DNA of 24,236 nucleotides, from the NCBI GenBank assembly GCA_964396845.1, contig CAYNGH010000034.1, positions 1 through 24,236 of the forward strand. The letters are read 5' to 3'. How positions within the stretch are numbered: position 1 is the first letter of the stretch; every line of letters begins with the position of its first letter. This document shows, piece by piece, positions 1 to 7,564 of the stretch. A program made the position numbers and the translations under genes. This DNA is from CAYNGH01 sp964396845 (GTDB lineage: Bacteria > Vulcanimicrobiota > JAJTBE01 > CAYNGH01). A model generated the notes under the pieces. The model was not told the DNA's origin. It searched no databases and saw nothing but the letters and a program-made list of their open reading frames with translations.

Positions 1-489
1 CATCTTGGCCATGATGTTGTTCAGGTAGTTCAGGGACTTGACACAGGGGTTCAAAGACTCGGGGGAATTTTTCCTTGTGGAGGCCACAATCACATCAACC
101 CCGGTGTCATAAAGCTCCTTTGGGAACAACCGGATTATATCCACTATGATGATGATGGTTGCTCTTTTGCACCGGGCGGGATCAATCCCAAGATCCCCGG
201 TACCTCTGGTAATCACAAGGCGGATGTAGCAATCGGCCATGCCGGAACGGCGAACTGTTTCCAGCATCACTTCTTCAAGCCGGTCAATATCCATGGGAAT
301 CTCAAGGTTAATCATCCGGGCGGAGTCATAGAGGCGATCCAAATGTTCCCGGCAACAGAAGACCCTGCCGCCGTAAACACGGATCCCTTCAAAGATGCCG
401 TCACCGTAGAGAAGCCCGTGATCCCATACGGAAATTTTTGCATCTTCCTTCCTGTCGTAAAAAACACCGTCAATATAAACCACTGCCAT
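1..489 (-). CDS. ilvE: Branched-chain/class IV aminotransferase, 5' part (cut by window edge)
   Basis: Reading leftward from ATG at 489, 163 codons stay open to the window edge, so the 3' part is missing. The protein begins MAVVYIDGVFYDRKEDAKIS and carries the class IV PLP fold landmarks DHGLLYGDGIFEGIRVYGG (about residues 23-41) and KSLNYLNN, whose Lys (about residue 151) is the expected PLP Schiff-base lysine. Family members of this type (IlvE/BCAT) transfer the amino group between leucine, isoleucine or valine and 2-oxoglutarate in the cytosol; D-amino-acid aminotransferase and ADC lyase are relatives. A GGGGGG Shine-Dalgarno tract lies 5 bases before the ATG. The substrate-deciding C-terminal half is not visible, so the symbol is the likeliest member rather than proven. 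Confidence 0.85.
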   Translation of the reverse strand, partial: MAVVYIDGVFYDRKEDAKISVWDHGLLYGDGIFEGIRVYGGRVFCCREHLDRLYDSARMINLEIPMDIDRLEEVMLETVRRSGMADCYIRLVITRGTGDLGIDPARCKRATIIIIVDIIRLFPKELYDTGVDVIVASTRKNSPESLNPCVKSLNYLNNIMAKM

Positions 490-516
490 ATTATCCCCCC
501 TGTAAATTAGTTTCGT

Positions 517-556
517 CACAAAACACCGCCAGCCCGGTGGATTATCCCGGGCCGGC
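517..556 (-). terminator. Rho-independent terminator of the NfeD/slipin operon
   Basis: Directly downstream of the slipin stop there is an inverted repeat: GCC-A-GCCCGG (528-537) pairs with CCGGGC-C-GGC (547-556), nine base pairs with one mismatch and a 9-base loop. On the minus strand the stem is followed by GGTGTTTTGTG. The T-run is short, so efficiency is uncertain. It separates the operon from the aminotransferase gene. Confidence 0.55.
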
Positions 557-570
557 AGATTGTGCCCGAT

Positions 571-1374
571 TTAACTGACCGGCTCATCCTTTGCCGGAGG
601 TATCATCCTGCTGCCCATTTCCATGAACCCCTTGAGGGTGTCGATGGGAACAGGGAAGAGAATTGTTGAGGACTTGTCCACGGAAATATCAGTGAGAGTC
701 TGCAGGTATCGAAGCTGAAGGGCTGCAGGATGATGGGACATAGTTTCCGCCGCCTGGGAAAGCCCCATAGCTGCCTGCTTTTCGCCCTCGGCATGAATCA
801 CTTTGGCCCGTTTTTCTCTTTCCGCCTCGGCCTGGCGGGCCATGGCCCTCTGCATGGACTGGGGAAGCTCCACATCCTTGATTTCTACCATGGTCACCTT
901 GATTCCCCATCCATCAGTGGCCTCGTCGATAATTTCCTGAAGCTGCATGTTTATCTTGTCCCGGTGGGACAGGATCTCATCCAGCTCTGAACGGCCCAGA
1001 ATGGATCGAAGAGTGGTCTGAGCAAACTGGGAAGTGGCATGGACAAAATCTTCCACCTTGATGATGGCGTTGTCGGGATTTACCACCCGGAAATATACTA
1101 CCGCGTTTACCCGTATGGTCACATTGTCCCTGGTTATGACCTCCTGAGTGGGGACATCAAGGGTGATAACCCGCATGTCCACCTTTACAATCTGATCGAT
1201 GAATGGAATCAGGAAAATCAGGCCAGGGCCCTTGATCCCGATAAACCGGCCAAACCGGAAGGTGACCGCCCTATCATATTCTTTGATTACCTTTACCGCC
1301 TGGGGCAGAATTATTATAGCAAGAAAAAGCGCCATTACCCCCATTGGCCCCAGAAACTCCGTCAAAAACTGCAT
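571..1374 (-). CDS. SPFH/band 7 slipin (stomatin-like) membrane protein
   Basis: A 267-residue protein with one N-terminal hydrophobic segment (about residues 9-27) followed by a band 7 domain starting at IKEYDRAVTFRFGRFIG (about 31-47), including GPGLIFLIPFID and the typical coiled-coil region AEAEREKRAKVIHAEGEKQA (about 182-201). Length and motif order match bacterial slipins (YbbK/YqfA-like/stomatin family). Such proteins oligomerise in membrane microdomains and are genetically paired with NfeD proteases. That pairing holds here: the short nfeD ends 5 bases upstream and its last codons contain the AGGAGG ribosome site for this ATG, so the two genes are translationally close-coupled. In archaea the long NfeD homologue cleaves the C-terminus of stomatin; the C-terminal part here (about 235-267) is the candidate cleavage region by inference. 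Confidence 0.9.
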   Translation of the reverse strand: MQFLTEFLGPMGVMALFLAIIILPQAVKVIKEYDRAVTFRFGRFIGIKGPGLIFLIPFIDQIVKVDMRVITLDVPTQEVITRDNVTIRVNAVVYFRVVNPDNAIIKVEDFVHATSQFAQTTLRSILGRSELDEILSHRDKINMQLQEIIDEATDGWGIKVTMVEIKDVELPQSMQRAMARQAEAEREKRAKVIHAEGEKQAAMGLSQAAETMSHHPAALQLRYLQTLTDISVDKSSTILFPVPIDTLKGFMEMGSRMIPPAKDEPVS

Positions 1375-1378
1375 CTTT

Positions 1379-1702
1379 TCAATCCTCCTGTTCCTTATCT
1401 ATTTTCTCAACCTCAAGAGTAAGTCCCTTTTCAGCCAGAACTCTTATAATACTACCCTTTTCAATACTGCTCCCGGCAGTTTGAGCCTTCCAGATTTCCC
1501 CCATAATACGAACCTGCCCATGGGGATCAAGGCCCGTGATGGCTTCGCCTTTCATTCCCTCCAGGGAGTCAAGCCCCTTCACTACGGGCCTTTTTGACAG
1601 CCTGATTGCAATTATTACCACAACTGCAATCAATAGAATCCCCAATACCCAGAGGGCATTAAAATAATCATTTGTCACCAGGCTCAGAATCAGCATCTTC
1701 AT
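1379..1702 (-). CDS. Short NfeD-family membrane protein (OB-fold, no protease domain)
   Basis: A 107-residue protein with one transmembrane helix (about residues 16-33, ALWVLGILLIAVVVIIAI) and a C-terminal NfeD-type OB-fold. The OB signature runs from LEGMKGEAITGLDPHGQVRI through GEIWKAQT to IEKGSIIRVL and GLTLEV. The C-terminal domain of the upstream long NfeD has the same pattern (GMTGKEAVVR, GELWKART, GLTLRV), so the two are paralogous modules. The gene overlaps the 3' end of the long nfeD by 35 bases; a GGGAGG site inside that gene lies about 7 bases before the start. A second in-frame ATG is two codons on. Short NfeD proteins are thought to serve as partners of slipins. Confidence 0.85.
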   Translation of the reverse strand: MKMLILSLVTNDYFNALWVLGILLIAVVVIIAIRLSKRPVVKGLDSLEGMKGEAITGLDPHGQVRIMGEIWKAQTAGSSIEKGSIIRVLAEKGLTLEVEKIDKEQED

Positions 1703-3161
1703 CCTCCCGGCGGACTCTCAGGGTGAGGCCTTTCACCGATTCCACCACAACCCTAACCCCTGCTTCGATGGCTTCCCCTGATGTTCTCGCCTTCCAGAGT
1801 TCCCCTTCCATCAGGACCATTCCTGCAGGATTAAGGGGACTGCGAACCACCGCTTCCTTTCCCGTCATTCCTTCGTTACCCAGAACAGGCCGTACCCGCA
1901 GGCTCCTGATGGCCACATTTACCACAATAAAACTGAAAAGTCCCATAAAAGCTGCCAGGGAAAAAATCAGGGATCGGGACAACTGCAAATACGGCATCCC
2001 TGCAGGCACCAGGAACAAGGCCCCCAGCACAAAGGACACAACCCCTCCCAGGGTGAAGGCCCCAAATGTGGGAGTGAAAAGCTCTCCCAGAAACAGGGCC
2101 ACCGACAGAAGAATCAACGCCAGGGCCGCGTAGTTGATGGGAAGGGATCCCAGGGTGTAAAGGGCCAGAATGATACAGATGGAGCCGATAATCCCCGGCA
2201 CACCAAAGCCCGGACTGGTTATCTCGAAATACAGCCCCATCACTCCCAAAAGCATCAGGATAACGGCAATCTGGGGATCGTTGATAGTCAGGAGAAACTT
2301 TTCAATGCTCGTCATCTCGATATATTTTACCCGGCCCTTGTCAGGATGAAGGACAACCTTCACATTCCCTTCCAGGGTTACTTCCCTGCCTTTTAGTTGG
2401 GTCAGCAGGTCATCGAGATTTTCTGCCTTGAGCTCCACCACACCTAATTCCACTGCCTTATCCGCGGTGACAGATACGGATTTTCTCACCGCATCTTCAC
2501 CCCAGTCGGCGTTGCGGTTGTTTTTCTCCGCCAGGGACCGGATAAGGGCAACCATGGCATTGGTGGCCTTCTCCATCTCCACATCTACTTCGCCACTGCC
2601 TTCCCGGCGGGGTTTTTCTTCGTTCTCCCCCTCATCATCAGGAGCCGGGGTTTTTTCGCCTTGTTTATCCCGATCATCCCGGGTCTTTTTTGTTGGCAGG
2701 GGAATCAACGGCTTGTCCTGGTCATCTTCGCCGGGATCAAACCTCCGGTTGGTGCGCCCCATGGCCACAGGATGAGCAGAACCGATGTGGGTCCCGGGAG
2801 CCATGGCTGCCACATGAGCGGCGTAAGTTATATAAGCTCCCGCGCTGGTGGCCATTCCGCCCTGGGGATAGACAAAAACCACCACAGGCACACGGGAAGC
2901 GGAAATATCCCGGACAATCTCCCGCATGGATTTAACCAGCCCTCCAGGGGTATCCATCTGGATGATGCAAATGGCGCCGTCGGCTTCTGATTCCCGGATT
3001 CCTCTTTCGATGAAGCGGGATGTGGCAGAAAATATAGGCCCGTCCACCTTGAGTACATTAACCGGCTGACTGGTCGTCGGCAGGGAACTGGATCGAACCC
3101 CTCCTGCAATGACCGTCACTGCAAACATTACAAAAAGAAGGAAAATACCGGATCGTTTCAT
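1668..3161 (-). CDS. Long NfeD: membrane-bound ClpP-class serine protease
   Basis: A 497-residue protein with a signal/anchor segment (about residues 5-20), a ClpP-like protease domain (about 33-250), several transmembrane helices (about 296-420) and a C-terminal NfeD OB-fold (about 430-485). The nucleophile is probably Ser106 in GGMATSAGAYI. By family analogy (Pyrococcus PH1510, a Ser-Lys dyad) the base is probably Lys198 in MEKATNAM. MDTPGGLVKSMREIV is the expected substrate-side motif. Between the two catalytic residues there is an extra hydrophilic stretch, about 136-195, rich in Asp, Glu, Lys, Arg and Pro, which looks like an insertion. An AGGGTGA ribosome site lies 7 bases before the ATG. 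First gene of the operon with short nfeD and slipin; the expected role is membrane protein quality control with the protease domain outside the cytoplasm. Confidence 0.9.
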   Translation of the reverse strand: MKRSGIFLLFVMFAVTVIAGGVRSSSLPTTSQPVNVLKVDGPIFSATSRFIERGIRESEADGAICIIQMDTPGGLVKSMREIVRDISASRVPVVVFVYPQGGMATSAGAYITYAAHVAAMAPGTHIGSAHPVAMGRTNRRFDPGEDDQDKPLIPLPTKKTRDDRDKQGEKTPAPDDEGENEEKPRREGSGEVDVEMEKATNAMVALIRSLAEKNNRNADWGEDAVRKSVSVTADKAVELGVVELKAENLDDLLTQLKGREVTLEGNVKVVLHPDKGRVKYIEMTSIEKFLLTINDPQIAVILMLLGVMGLYFEITSPGFGVPGIIGSICIILALYTLGSLPINYAALALILLSVALFLGELFTPTFGAFTLGGVVSFVLGALFLVPAGMPYLQLSRSLIFSLAAFMGLFSFIVVNVAIRSLRVRPVLGNEGMTGKEAVVRSPLNPAGMVLMEGELWKARTSGEAIEAGVRVVVESVKGLTLRVRREDEDADSEPGDK

Positions 3162-3318
3162 TTATATTCACCCTGGAGAATTTTATTTTGAAGCTCCCGC
3201 CTGCAGGAAGACATTTATCATCTGATTCATGCTTCATCCCCGCGGGAAAACATCCTTCTGTAATATGGGGATAGGAATCCCCAGAAGAGTGTTTAATTAA
3301 AGAAATAAGGTGATGAAT

Positions 3319-3681
3319 ATGGATTTTCTCCATAAATTTAAAGAAGAAATCTCCCGGCAAACTCCTCCCCGATGGGCGCCGGTCAACTTGGGAATGGATC
3401 TTCGCTCCTGTGGTTGCCGGCTTTTGCGGATTGACTGGCAGGGACTGGATCACGAGGCCTGGGAATCCGACGGCTCCAGCCTGATTGACGGAATTGGCCG
3501 GGAAAAATTTCCCTTTCACGTGGCATACTTAGGTTACTTTCCCGGTTCCTCTCTTATCCGGCGACTGACTTTCCGATTATTCTGTCCCCGGTGCCTTGAA
3601 AACTATCAGTTGGAAGGTTCTGTGGGAATGAACTCCAGAATTGTAATGGATCTGACATCTGAGCGGGAAAACTGCCAGTGA
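3319..3681 (+). CDS. Small hypothetical protein with CxC and CxxC pairs
   Basis: A 120-residue protein I do not recognise. It has no signal peptide or membrane segment and is probably cytoplasmic. Two cysteine pairs stand out, CGC (residues 31-33) and CPRC (89-92), which could hold a zinc ion or an iron-sulfur cluster together; that is inference. Start choice: AAGGTGAT at 3307-3314 sits 4 bases before ATG 3319, while the in-frame GTG 3310 and ATG 3313 lie inside that ribosome site. The gene ends 26 bases before the GTG of the WD40 kinase on the same strand, so the two are likely co-transcribed. Confidence 0.65.
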   Translation: MDFLHKFKEEISRQTPPRWAPVNLGMDLRSCGCRLLRIDWQGLDHEAWESDGSSLIDGIGREKFPFHVAYLGYFPGSSLIRRLTFRLFCPRCLENYQLEGSVGMNSRIVMDLTSERENCQ

Positions 3682-3707
3682 AATAAACGGCAAGGAGCAT
3701 TATCAAA

Positions 3708-5624
3708 GTGTTCTGCAGGGATTGCGGTTTTAAAAATAAGGACGATGCCAACTTCTGCCGGGTCTGTGGCGCAGACCTGACCCCGGGGATAACCCGGAAG
3801 CTATTTACCCTGGATGATCGCTACATTATTGATTCCATTATAAACACCGGCGGTATGGGTGCTGTCTATAAGGGAGAGGATACCCGCCTCGGGGGGACTG
3901 TAGCCATCAAAAAACTGGTTCTGGATTCATCGGATCCAGGAGAAAATCTTTACATGGCCAGACGCTTCCGGGAAGAAGCCCGGATCCTGTTTCATCTTCA
4001 TCATACGGGCCTGCCAAAGGTGACGGATTACTTCACCGGGAAAGATCCCGATACCGGCAGGGATGCTCTGTTTCTGGTGATGACATATATCCGGGGCAGG
4101 GACCTGGATTCCATAATAGCAGAACAGCAGGGGGGGGGTATGCCCCTGGACCAGGTGGTTGACTGCATGACCGCGGTACTCCATATACTGGATTATCTCC
4201 ACACCCAGACCCCGCCGGTGGTTTACCGGGATATGAAACCTTCCAACATTATGATGGAAGATGAAACCCGGCAAATTTTCCTGGTGGATTTCGGCATTGC
4301 AAAACAGATCCGCAAGCCCGCGGTGGGCACCAGCATCGGGACCCGGGGATACGCCCCGCCAGAGCTTTATCAGGGGATGGCAGATCCCAGAACCGACATT
4401 TACGGCCTTGGGGCCACCATCCACCACATGTTAACAGGAATGGATCCCCAAAGCCCGTCGGCAGTGCCGTTTCAATTTGCCCCGGTGACCGACATCAACC
4501 CCCGGGTACCCCGGCAACTGACGGATCTTTTATCCCGGATGCTGAACATAAACATTGCCCGCCGGCCCCAGTCAGCACAAGAAGTCCTGGATGCCCTGGA
4601 AGGCATCTCCCGCCAGCAGGAAGGCCGACAACCCTCATCTCAGGTGATCTCCACAACTCCCGGCGGATCACACCCTCCCGCCGTCATAAGACCCCGGGGA
4701 GGAGGTGTTGTTCCCCAGAAGAAGATTCAAGTCAGGAAGACATCATGGCAGATGGCAAAAACCTTCAAGGGCCAGTCCGGGGATATATTCTGCCTCGCCT
4801 TCACTCCCGACGGAAAATATCTGGCCACGGGATCCGGGGACTGGACCATTCGCATATGGAATGTGGAGAAAGGGATTCCCGTTGCATCTCTGGAGGAGCA
4901 TGAAAACCCCGTGCGGGGAGTAGCCTTTTCGCCCAACGGCGGAGTCTTAGCATCGGTTTCCGAGGATATGACCCTGCGGTTGTGGGACTGGCGCCACAAC
5001 AAATTGGAGGCTACCTTCAGCGACTACAACATGCCTCTTCTCTCGGTGGATTATTCTCCCGACGGACGAACACTGGTTACCGGAACCCTGGGAAACACTC
5101 TGGCCCTGTGGGATGTCAGAAGCGGTCGATGCATCCTGGTGATGGATCGTCATTACAGCTCGGTTTTCTGCGCCATATACGGCGACGACGGCAACCTGCT
5201 GTCCTGTTCAGGAGATCGCACCGTCAGGATGTGGAATCCCAACACCGGCAAGCTCCTGCATATATTTGAACGCCATACCCAGGCGGTCCGGTGGATTGCC
5301 ATCTCTCCCGACGGAGTGAACCTGGCTTCCGGTTCCGATGACAAGACCATCTGCATCTGGAATTTGACAGATTTGACCCTGGAAAAAGTAATGGAAGGCC
5401 ACAACGAAAGTGTAACTTCCCTTTGTTATTCTCCCGATGGGAAATTTCTGGCTTCCGGCTCTGACGATAAATCCGTGAGGGTATGGAACCGGGAAACCTG
5501 CAAGATGGAAACAATCCTGCGTGGGCATGGGGAAAATGTCCGGGCGGTGCTGTTTTCTCCCGACGGCAGTTACCTGGTGTCCGGATCCGGGGATCGAACT
5601 GTCCAATTGTGGCATCTCAGATAA
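3708..5624 (+). CDS. Zinc-ribbon Ser/Thr protein kinase with seven WD40 repeats
   Basis: A 638-residue protein with three parts. (1) An N-terminal zinc ribbon, CRDC (3-6) and CRVC (17-20). (2) A Hanks-type kinase domain, about 39-300: glycine loop NTGGMGAVYKG (46-56), ATP lysine K68 in VAIKK, helix-C glutamate E89 or E90, catalytic loop YRDMKPSN (D175, with Tyr in place of the usual His of HRD), DFG at 194-196 and YAPPE at 215-219, so all catalytic residues are present. (3) A Ser/Pro/Gly-rich linker (about 301-345) and a WD40 propeller (about 352-638) with seven repeats showing SPDG...LASGSDD...VRVW patterns. No membrane helix follows the kinase, so unlike PknB it appears soluble. Start is GTG with AAGGAG 10 bases upstream. 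The WD40 part is presumably a docking platform; substrates are unknown. A nine-G run lies at codons 141-144. Confidence 0.92.
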   Translation: MFCRDCGFKNKDDANFCRVCGADLTPGITRKLFTLDDRYIIDSIINTGGMGAVYKGEDTRLGGTVAIKKLVLDSSDPGENLYMARRFREEARILFHLHHTGLPKVTDYFTGKDPDTGRDALFLVMTYIRGRDLDSIIAEQQGGGMPLDQVVDCMTAVLHILDYLHTQTPPVVYRDMKPSNIMMEDETRQIFLVDFGIAKQIRKPAVGTSIGTRGYAPPELYQGMADPRTDIYGLGATIHHMLTGMDPQSPSAVPFQFAPVTDINPRVPRQLTDLLSRMLNINIARRPQSAQEVLDALEGISRQQEGRQPSSQVISTTPGGSHPPAVIRPRGGGVVPQKKIQVRKTSWQMAKTFKGQSGDIFCLAFTPDGKYLATGSGDWTIRIWNVEKGIPVASLEEHENPVRGVAFSPNGGVLASVSEDMTLRLWDWRHNKLEATFSDYNMPLLSVDYSPDGRTLVTGTLGNTLALWDVRSGRCILVMDRHYSSVFCAIYGDDGNLLSCSGDRTVRMWNPNTGKLLHIFERHTQAVRWIAISPDGVNLASGSDDKTICIWNLTDLTLEKVMEGHNESVTSLCYSPDGKFLASGSDDKSVRVWNRETCKMETILRGHGENVRAVLFSPDGSYLVSGSGDRTVQLWHLR

Positions 5625-5650
5625 CAGGCAGGAGGATTCAACACCCCACC

Positions 5651-5752
5651 ATGATAATCATAAAATCACAGGCAAAAAGTTTCTGCCCAGAGGGAATCCC
5701 TTTATTATGGGGCTTTTCAAGGAACCGCTTTCAAAAAGGGCTGTTGCCATGA
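5651..5752 (+). other. Possible 33-codon leader reading frame
   Basis: Between the kinase stop and the first radical SAM gene, ATG 5651 opens a 33-codon frame beginning MIIIKSQAKSFCPEG. It ends in TGA at 5750-5752, overlapping the ATG at 5749 as ATGA. A strong GGAGG lies at 5631-5635, but 15 bases upstream, farther than usual. The overlap is typical of translational coupling; the peptide itself resembles nothing I know. It may be chance. Confidence 0.25.
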
Positions 5753-6603
5753 AAACCATCCGGCTCCATTATCCCCGCAAAACACTTCCAGTATCAGTTA
5801 CCGGTAAATGGTGCGCCCATAACTGCAGTCACTGTGGCAGACGGTATCTTGACTCCATGAAACCGATGGCTGAAGTAGGCCGGCCCGGTGGAATTCCCGC
5901 CGACACAGAAAGCCTGCTGATAAGTGGAGGCTGTAATGAGTCGGGAGCAGTGCCCATGGCTGAAAGCCTTGAATTTCTGAAACAAATGAAAGCCTCGGGT
6001 TATCGTCTGAATGTCCATACCGGGCTTCTGCCGGAGGAATTATGGAAACCCACAGCAGAATTGGCCGATGTAATTTCCTTTGATTTCATAACAGATCCCC
6101 ACACCATCAGGGAAGTATATAACCATCGGGGCAGTGGCCGGGATTATGTGGAAATTTACCGTGGTTTGTCCGCCCTGGCCCCAGTGATACCTCATATCAC
6201 CATCGGAATTCTCGGGGGGATAATCCGAGGAGAGGCGGAAGCCCTGAAAACCCTGTCATCCCTGGGATGCCCCGGGTTAGTGTTTATTGTGTTCATACCC
6301 ACCATGGGTACCCGCTATGAAGACTGCAACCCGCCAGAGCTGGAAGAGGTAAACAAACTTTTTTGCCATGCCCGGGATCTGATGCCGGAAACTCCCTTCA
6401 TATTAGGATGCATGCGTCCCCGGGGCAGTTATGGAAAAAAACTGGAAAAAATCGCCCTGGCCCATGATTTTGGCGGATTTGTCAACCCTTCCCGGGAGCT
6501 GGCGGATTACCTGAAATCCAACGGCTATAACATTATAACAGAAGAGGAGTGCTGTTCTTTTGATACGGCCATCAGCCGGGACCGCCAGAGTCCTGGGTTT
6601 TAA
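5749..6603 (+). CDS. Radical SAM protein of the LipS2-like (COG1856, 'biotin synthase homologue') type
   Basis: A 284-residue radical SAM protein. The cluster motif is CAHNCSHC (Cys22, Cys26, Cys29; CxxxCxxC), preceded by LPVSVTGKW and followed by RRYLDSM. LLISGGCNESGAVPM (about 57-70) takes the place of the SAM-binding GGE motif. SVTG before the Cys motif and ISGGC...G.VP after it are, from memory, hallmarks of the COG1856 group that includes LipS2, half of the two-protein lipoate synthase known from archaea and some bacteria, which inserts sulfur into protein-bound octanoate. The next gene resembles the other half, which strengthens the reading. The start at 5749 has AAGGG 8 bases upstream; ATG 5707 is an in-frame alternative adding 14 residues. 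Lies 124 bases after the kinase on the same strand. Function stays inferred. Confidence 0.7.
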   Translation: MKTIRLHYPRKTLPVSVTGKWCAHNCSHCGRRYLDSMKPMAEVGRPGGIPADTESLLISGGCNESGAVPMAESLEFLKQMKASGYRLNVHTGLLPEELWKPTAELADVISFDFITDPHTIREVYNHRGSGRDYVEIYRGLSALAPVIPHITIGILGGIIRGEAEALKTLSSLGCPGLVFIVFIPTMGTRYEDCNPPELEEVNKLFCHARDLMPETPFILGCMRPRGSYGKKLEKIALAHDFGGFVNPSRELADYLKSNGYNIITEEECCSFDTAISRDRQSPGF

Positions 6604-7498
6604 CAACATCCAGGTGGAAACTCTCCCCACCTGCGCATATATCATGGTGGGGAATCGTTGTTCCGGAGGATGCCGGTTCTGCGGACAATCGCGCCATTCC
6701 ACCGGTGGAGATTTTTTATCCCGGATCTCCTGGAAACCCCGGGATTCAGAAGAAGTCCTGGAGGCAACGGCCCGGTGTCATCTGTCGGGGGATCTTCAAC
6801 GGGCCTGTTTCCAGGTAGTCAGGGAAGGGGATTCGATAGACAGAACCATTTCTGCAGTTAAAAGCCTCAAAAACCGGAGCAATATCCCCCTTTGTGTTTC
6901 CATCAACCGCATACCCGACGAAAACCTTCACCGGCTGATGGAAGCAGGAGTTGATCGAATAGCAGTTTCCTTTGACGGGGTTAATCGGAAGATATATGAG
7001 GAAATCAAGGAAGACGATTATCAGAAACAGTGGGATTTTTATCAGAAAGTCAGAAAATGTTACCCCGGCAGGGTGGTGGTTCACCTGATAATCGGCCTTG
7101 GTGAAACAGGCCGGGAAGCGGTGGAGTCCATCGAAAATTTCACCTGTCTTGACACCCCTGTTTCCCTGTTTGCCTTCACCCCGGTCCATGGCACGCCCAT
7201 GGCATCCCATCCGCCTCCGGCTCTGTCCTGTTATCGCAAGGTTCAGCTGGCATATTATCTCATCCGCAGGGGACTCCGCCGGGTTTATGATTTTAATAAA
7301 AACGGTGAAATCCGGTTTCCCCATAACGAAAAAGAATACCTGATGCAGGTGGTGGATGGTTCCGCTTTCCAAACCTTCGGTTGTCCAGGCTGTAACCGCC
7401 CCCTGTATAACGAACGTCCCGGCCAGGTGCCCTATAACTATCCCCGCCCCCTTAATGAAAAAGAAAAACAACAAGCCATCGAATCTGCCATGCCGTGA
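6560..7498 (+). CDS. Radical SAM protein of the LipS1-like (COG2516, 'biotin synthase-related') type
   Basis: A 312-residue radical SAM protein with CSGGCRFC (Cys34, Cys38, Cys41) and a following LSRISW stretch (about 53-58). The C-terminus holds FGCPGCNRPLYNERPG and a YNYPRP tail (about 270-293); the two Cys there could ligate an auxiliary iron-sulfur cluster, as sulfur-inserting enzymes need, which is inference. The combination of AYIMVGNRC and CPxCNRPxYNERPG recalls COG2516 proteins, the group of LipS1. The gene overlaps the preceding one by 44 bases. Start is TTG 6560, with GAGGAG 10 bases upstream; the only later ATG (6643) would fall right at the cluster motif. The pair would form a split lipoate synthase if the assignment is right. 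No octanoyl/lipoate ligase, GcvH or 2-oxoacid dehydrogenase gene is in the window. Confidence 0.7.
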   Translation: MIRPSAGTARVLGFNNIQVETLPTCAYIMVGNRCSGGCRFCGQSRHSTGGDFLSRISWKPRDSEEVLEATARCHLSGDLQRACFQVVREGDSIDRTISAVKSLKNRSNIPLCVSINRIPDENLHRLMEAGVDRIAVSFDGVNRKIYEEIKEDDYQKQWDFYQKVRKCYPGRVVVHLIIGLGETGREAVESIENFTCLDTPVSLFAFTPVHGTPMASHPPPALSCYRKVQLAYYLIRRGLRRVYDFNKNGEIRFPHNEKEYLMQVVDGSAFQTFGCPGCNRPLYNERPGQVPYNYPRPLNEKEKQQAIESAMP

Positions 7499-7511
7499 AG
7501 CCGAAACCAAA

Positions 7512-7536
7512 GGGGCCCCTGTGTTATAAGGGCCCC
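7512..7536. terminator. GC-rich hairpin between convergent genes
   Basis: GGGGCCC (7512-7518) and GGGCCCC (7530-7536) form a 7-bp stem with an 11-base loop, lying between the stop of the second radical SAM gene and the stop of the lipoprotein gene. Neither side has a real T-run (minus side CCTTTGG), so it is a candidate bidirectional terminator or barrier rather than a classical one. Confidence 0.45.
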
Positions 7537-7564
7537 GTGAATTCAGCAATTAATTAAGATGCCC

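Noticed and set aside
730..990. Open frames of 60-130 codons on the strand opposite the slipin and NfeD genes
   Set aside because: They mirror the codon pattern of the real genes, lack ribosome sites and match no family.
3267..3282. GGGGAT-AGGA-ATCCCC hairpin between nfeD and the small Cys-motif gene
   Set aside because: Six-bp palindrome without a T-run or a clear promoter to relate it to; could be an operator, but the support is too thin.
6746..7549. 267-codon frame antisense to the second radical SAM gene
   Set aside because: Fully overlaps a gene with clear radical SAM motifs; no ribosome site or recognisable domain.
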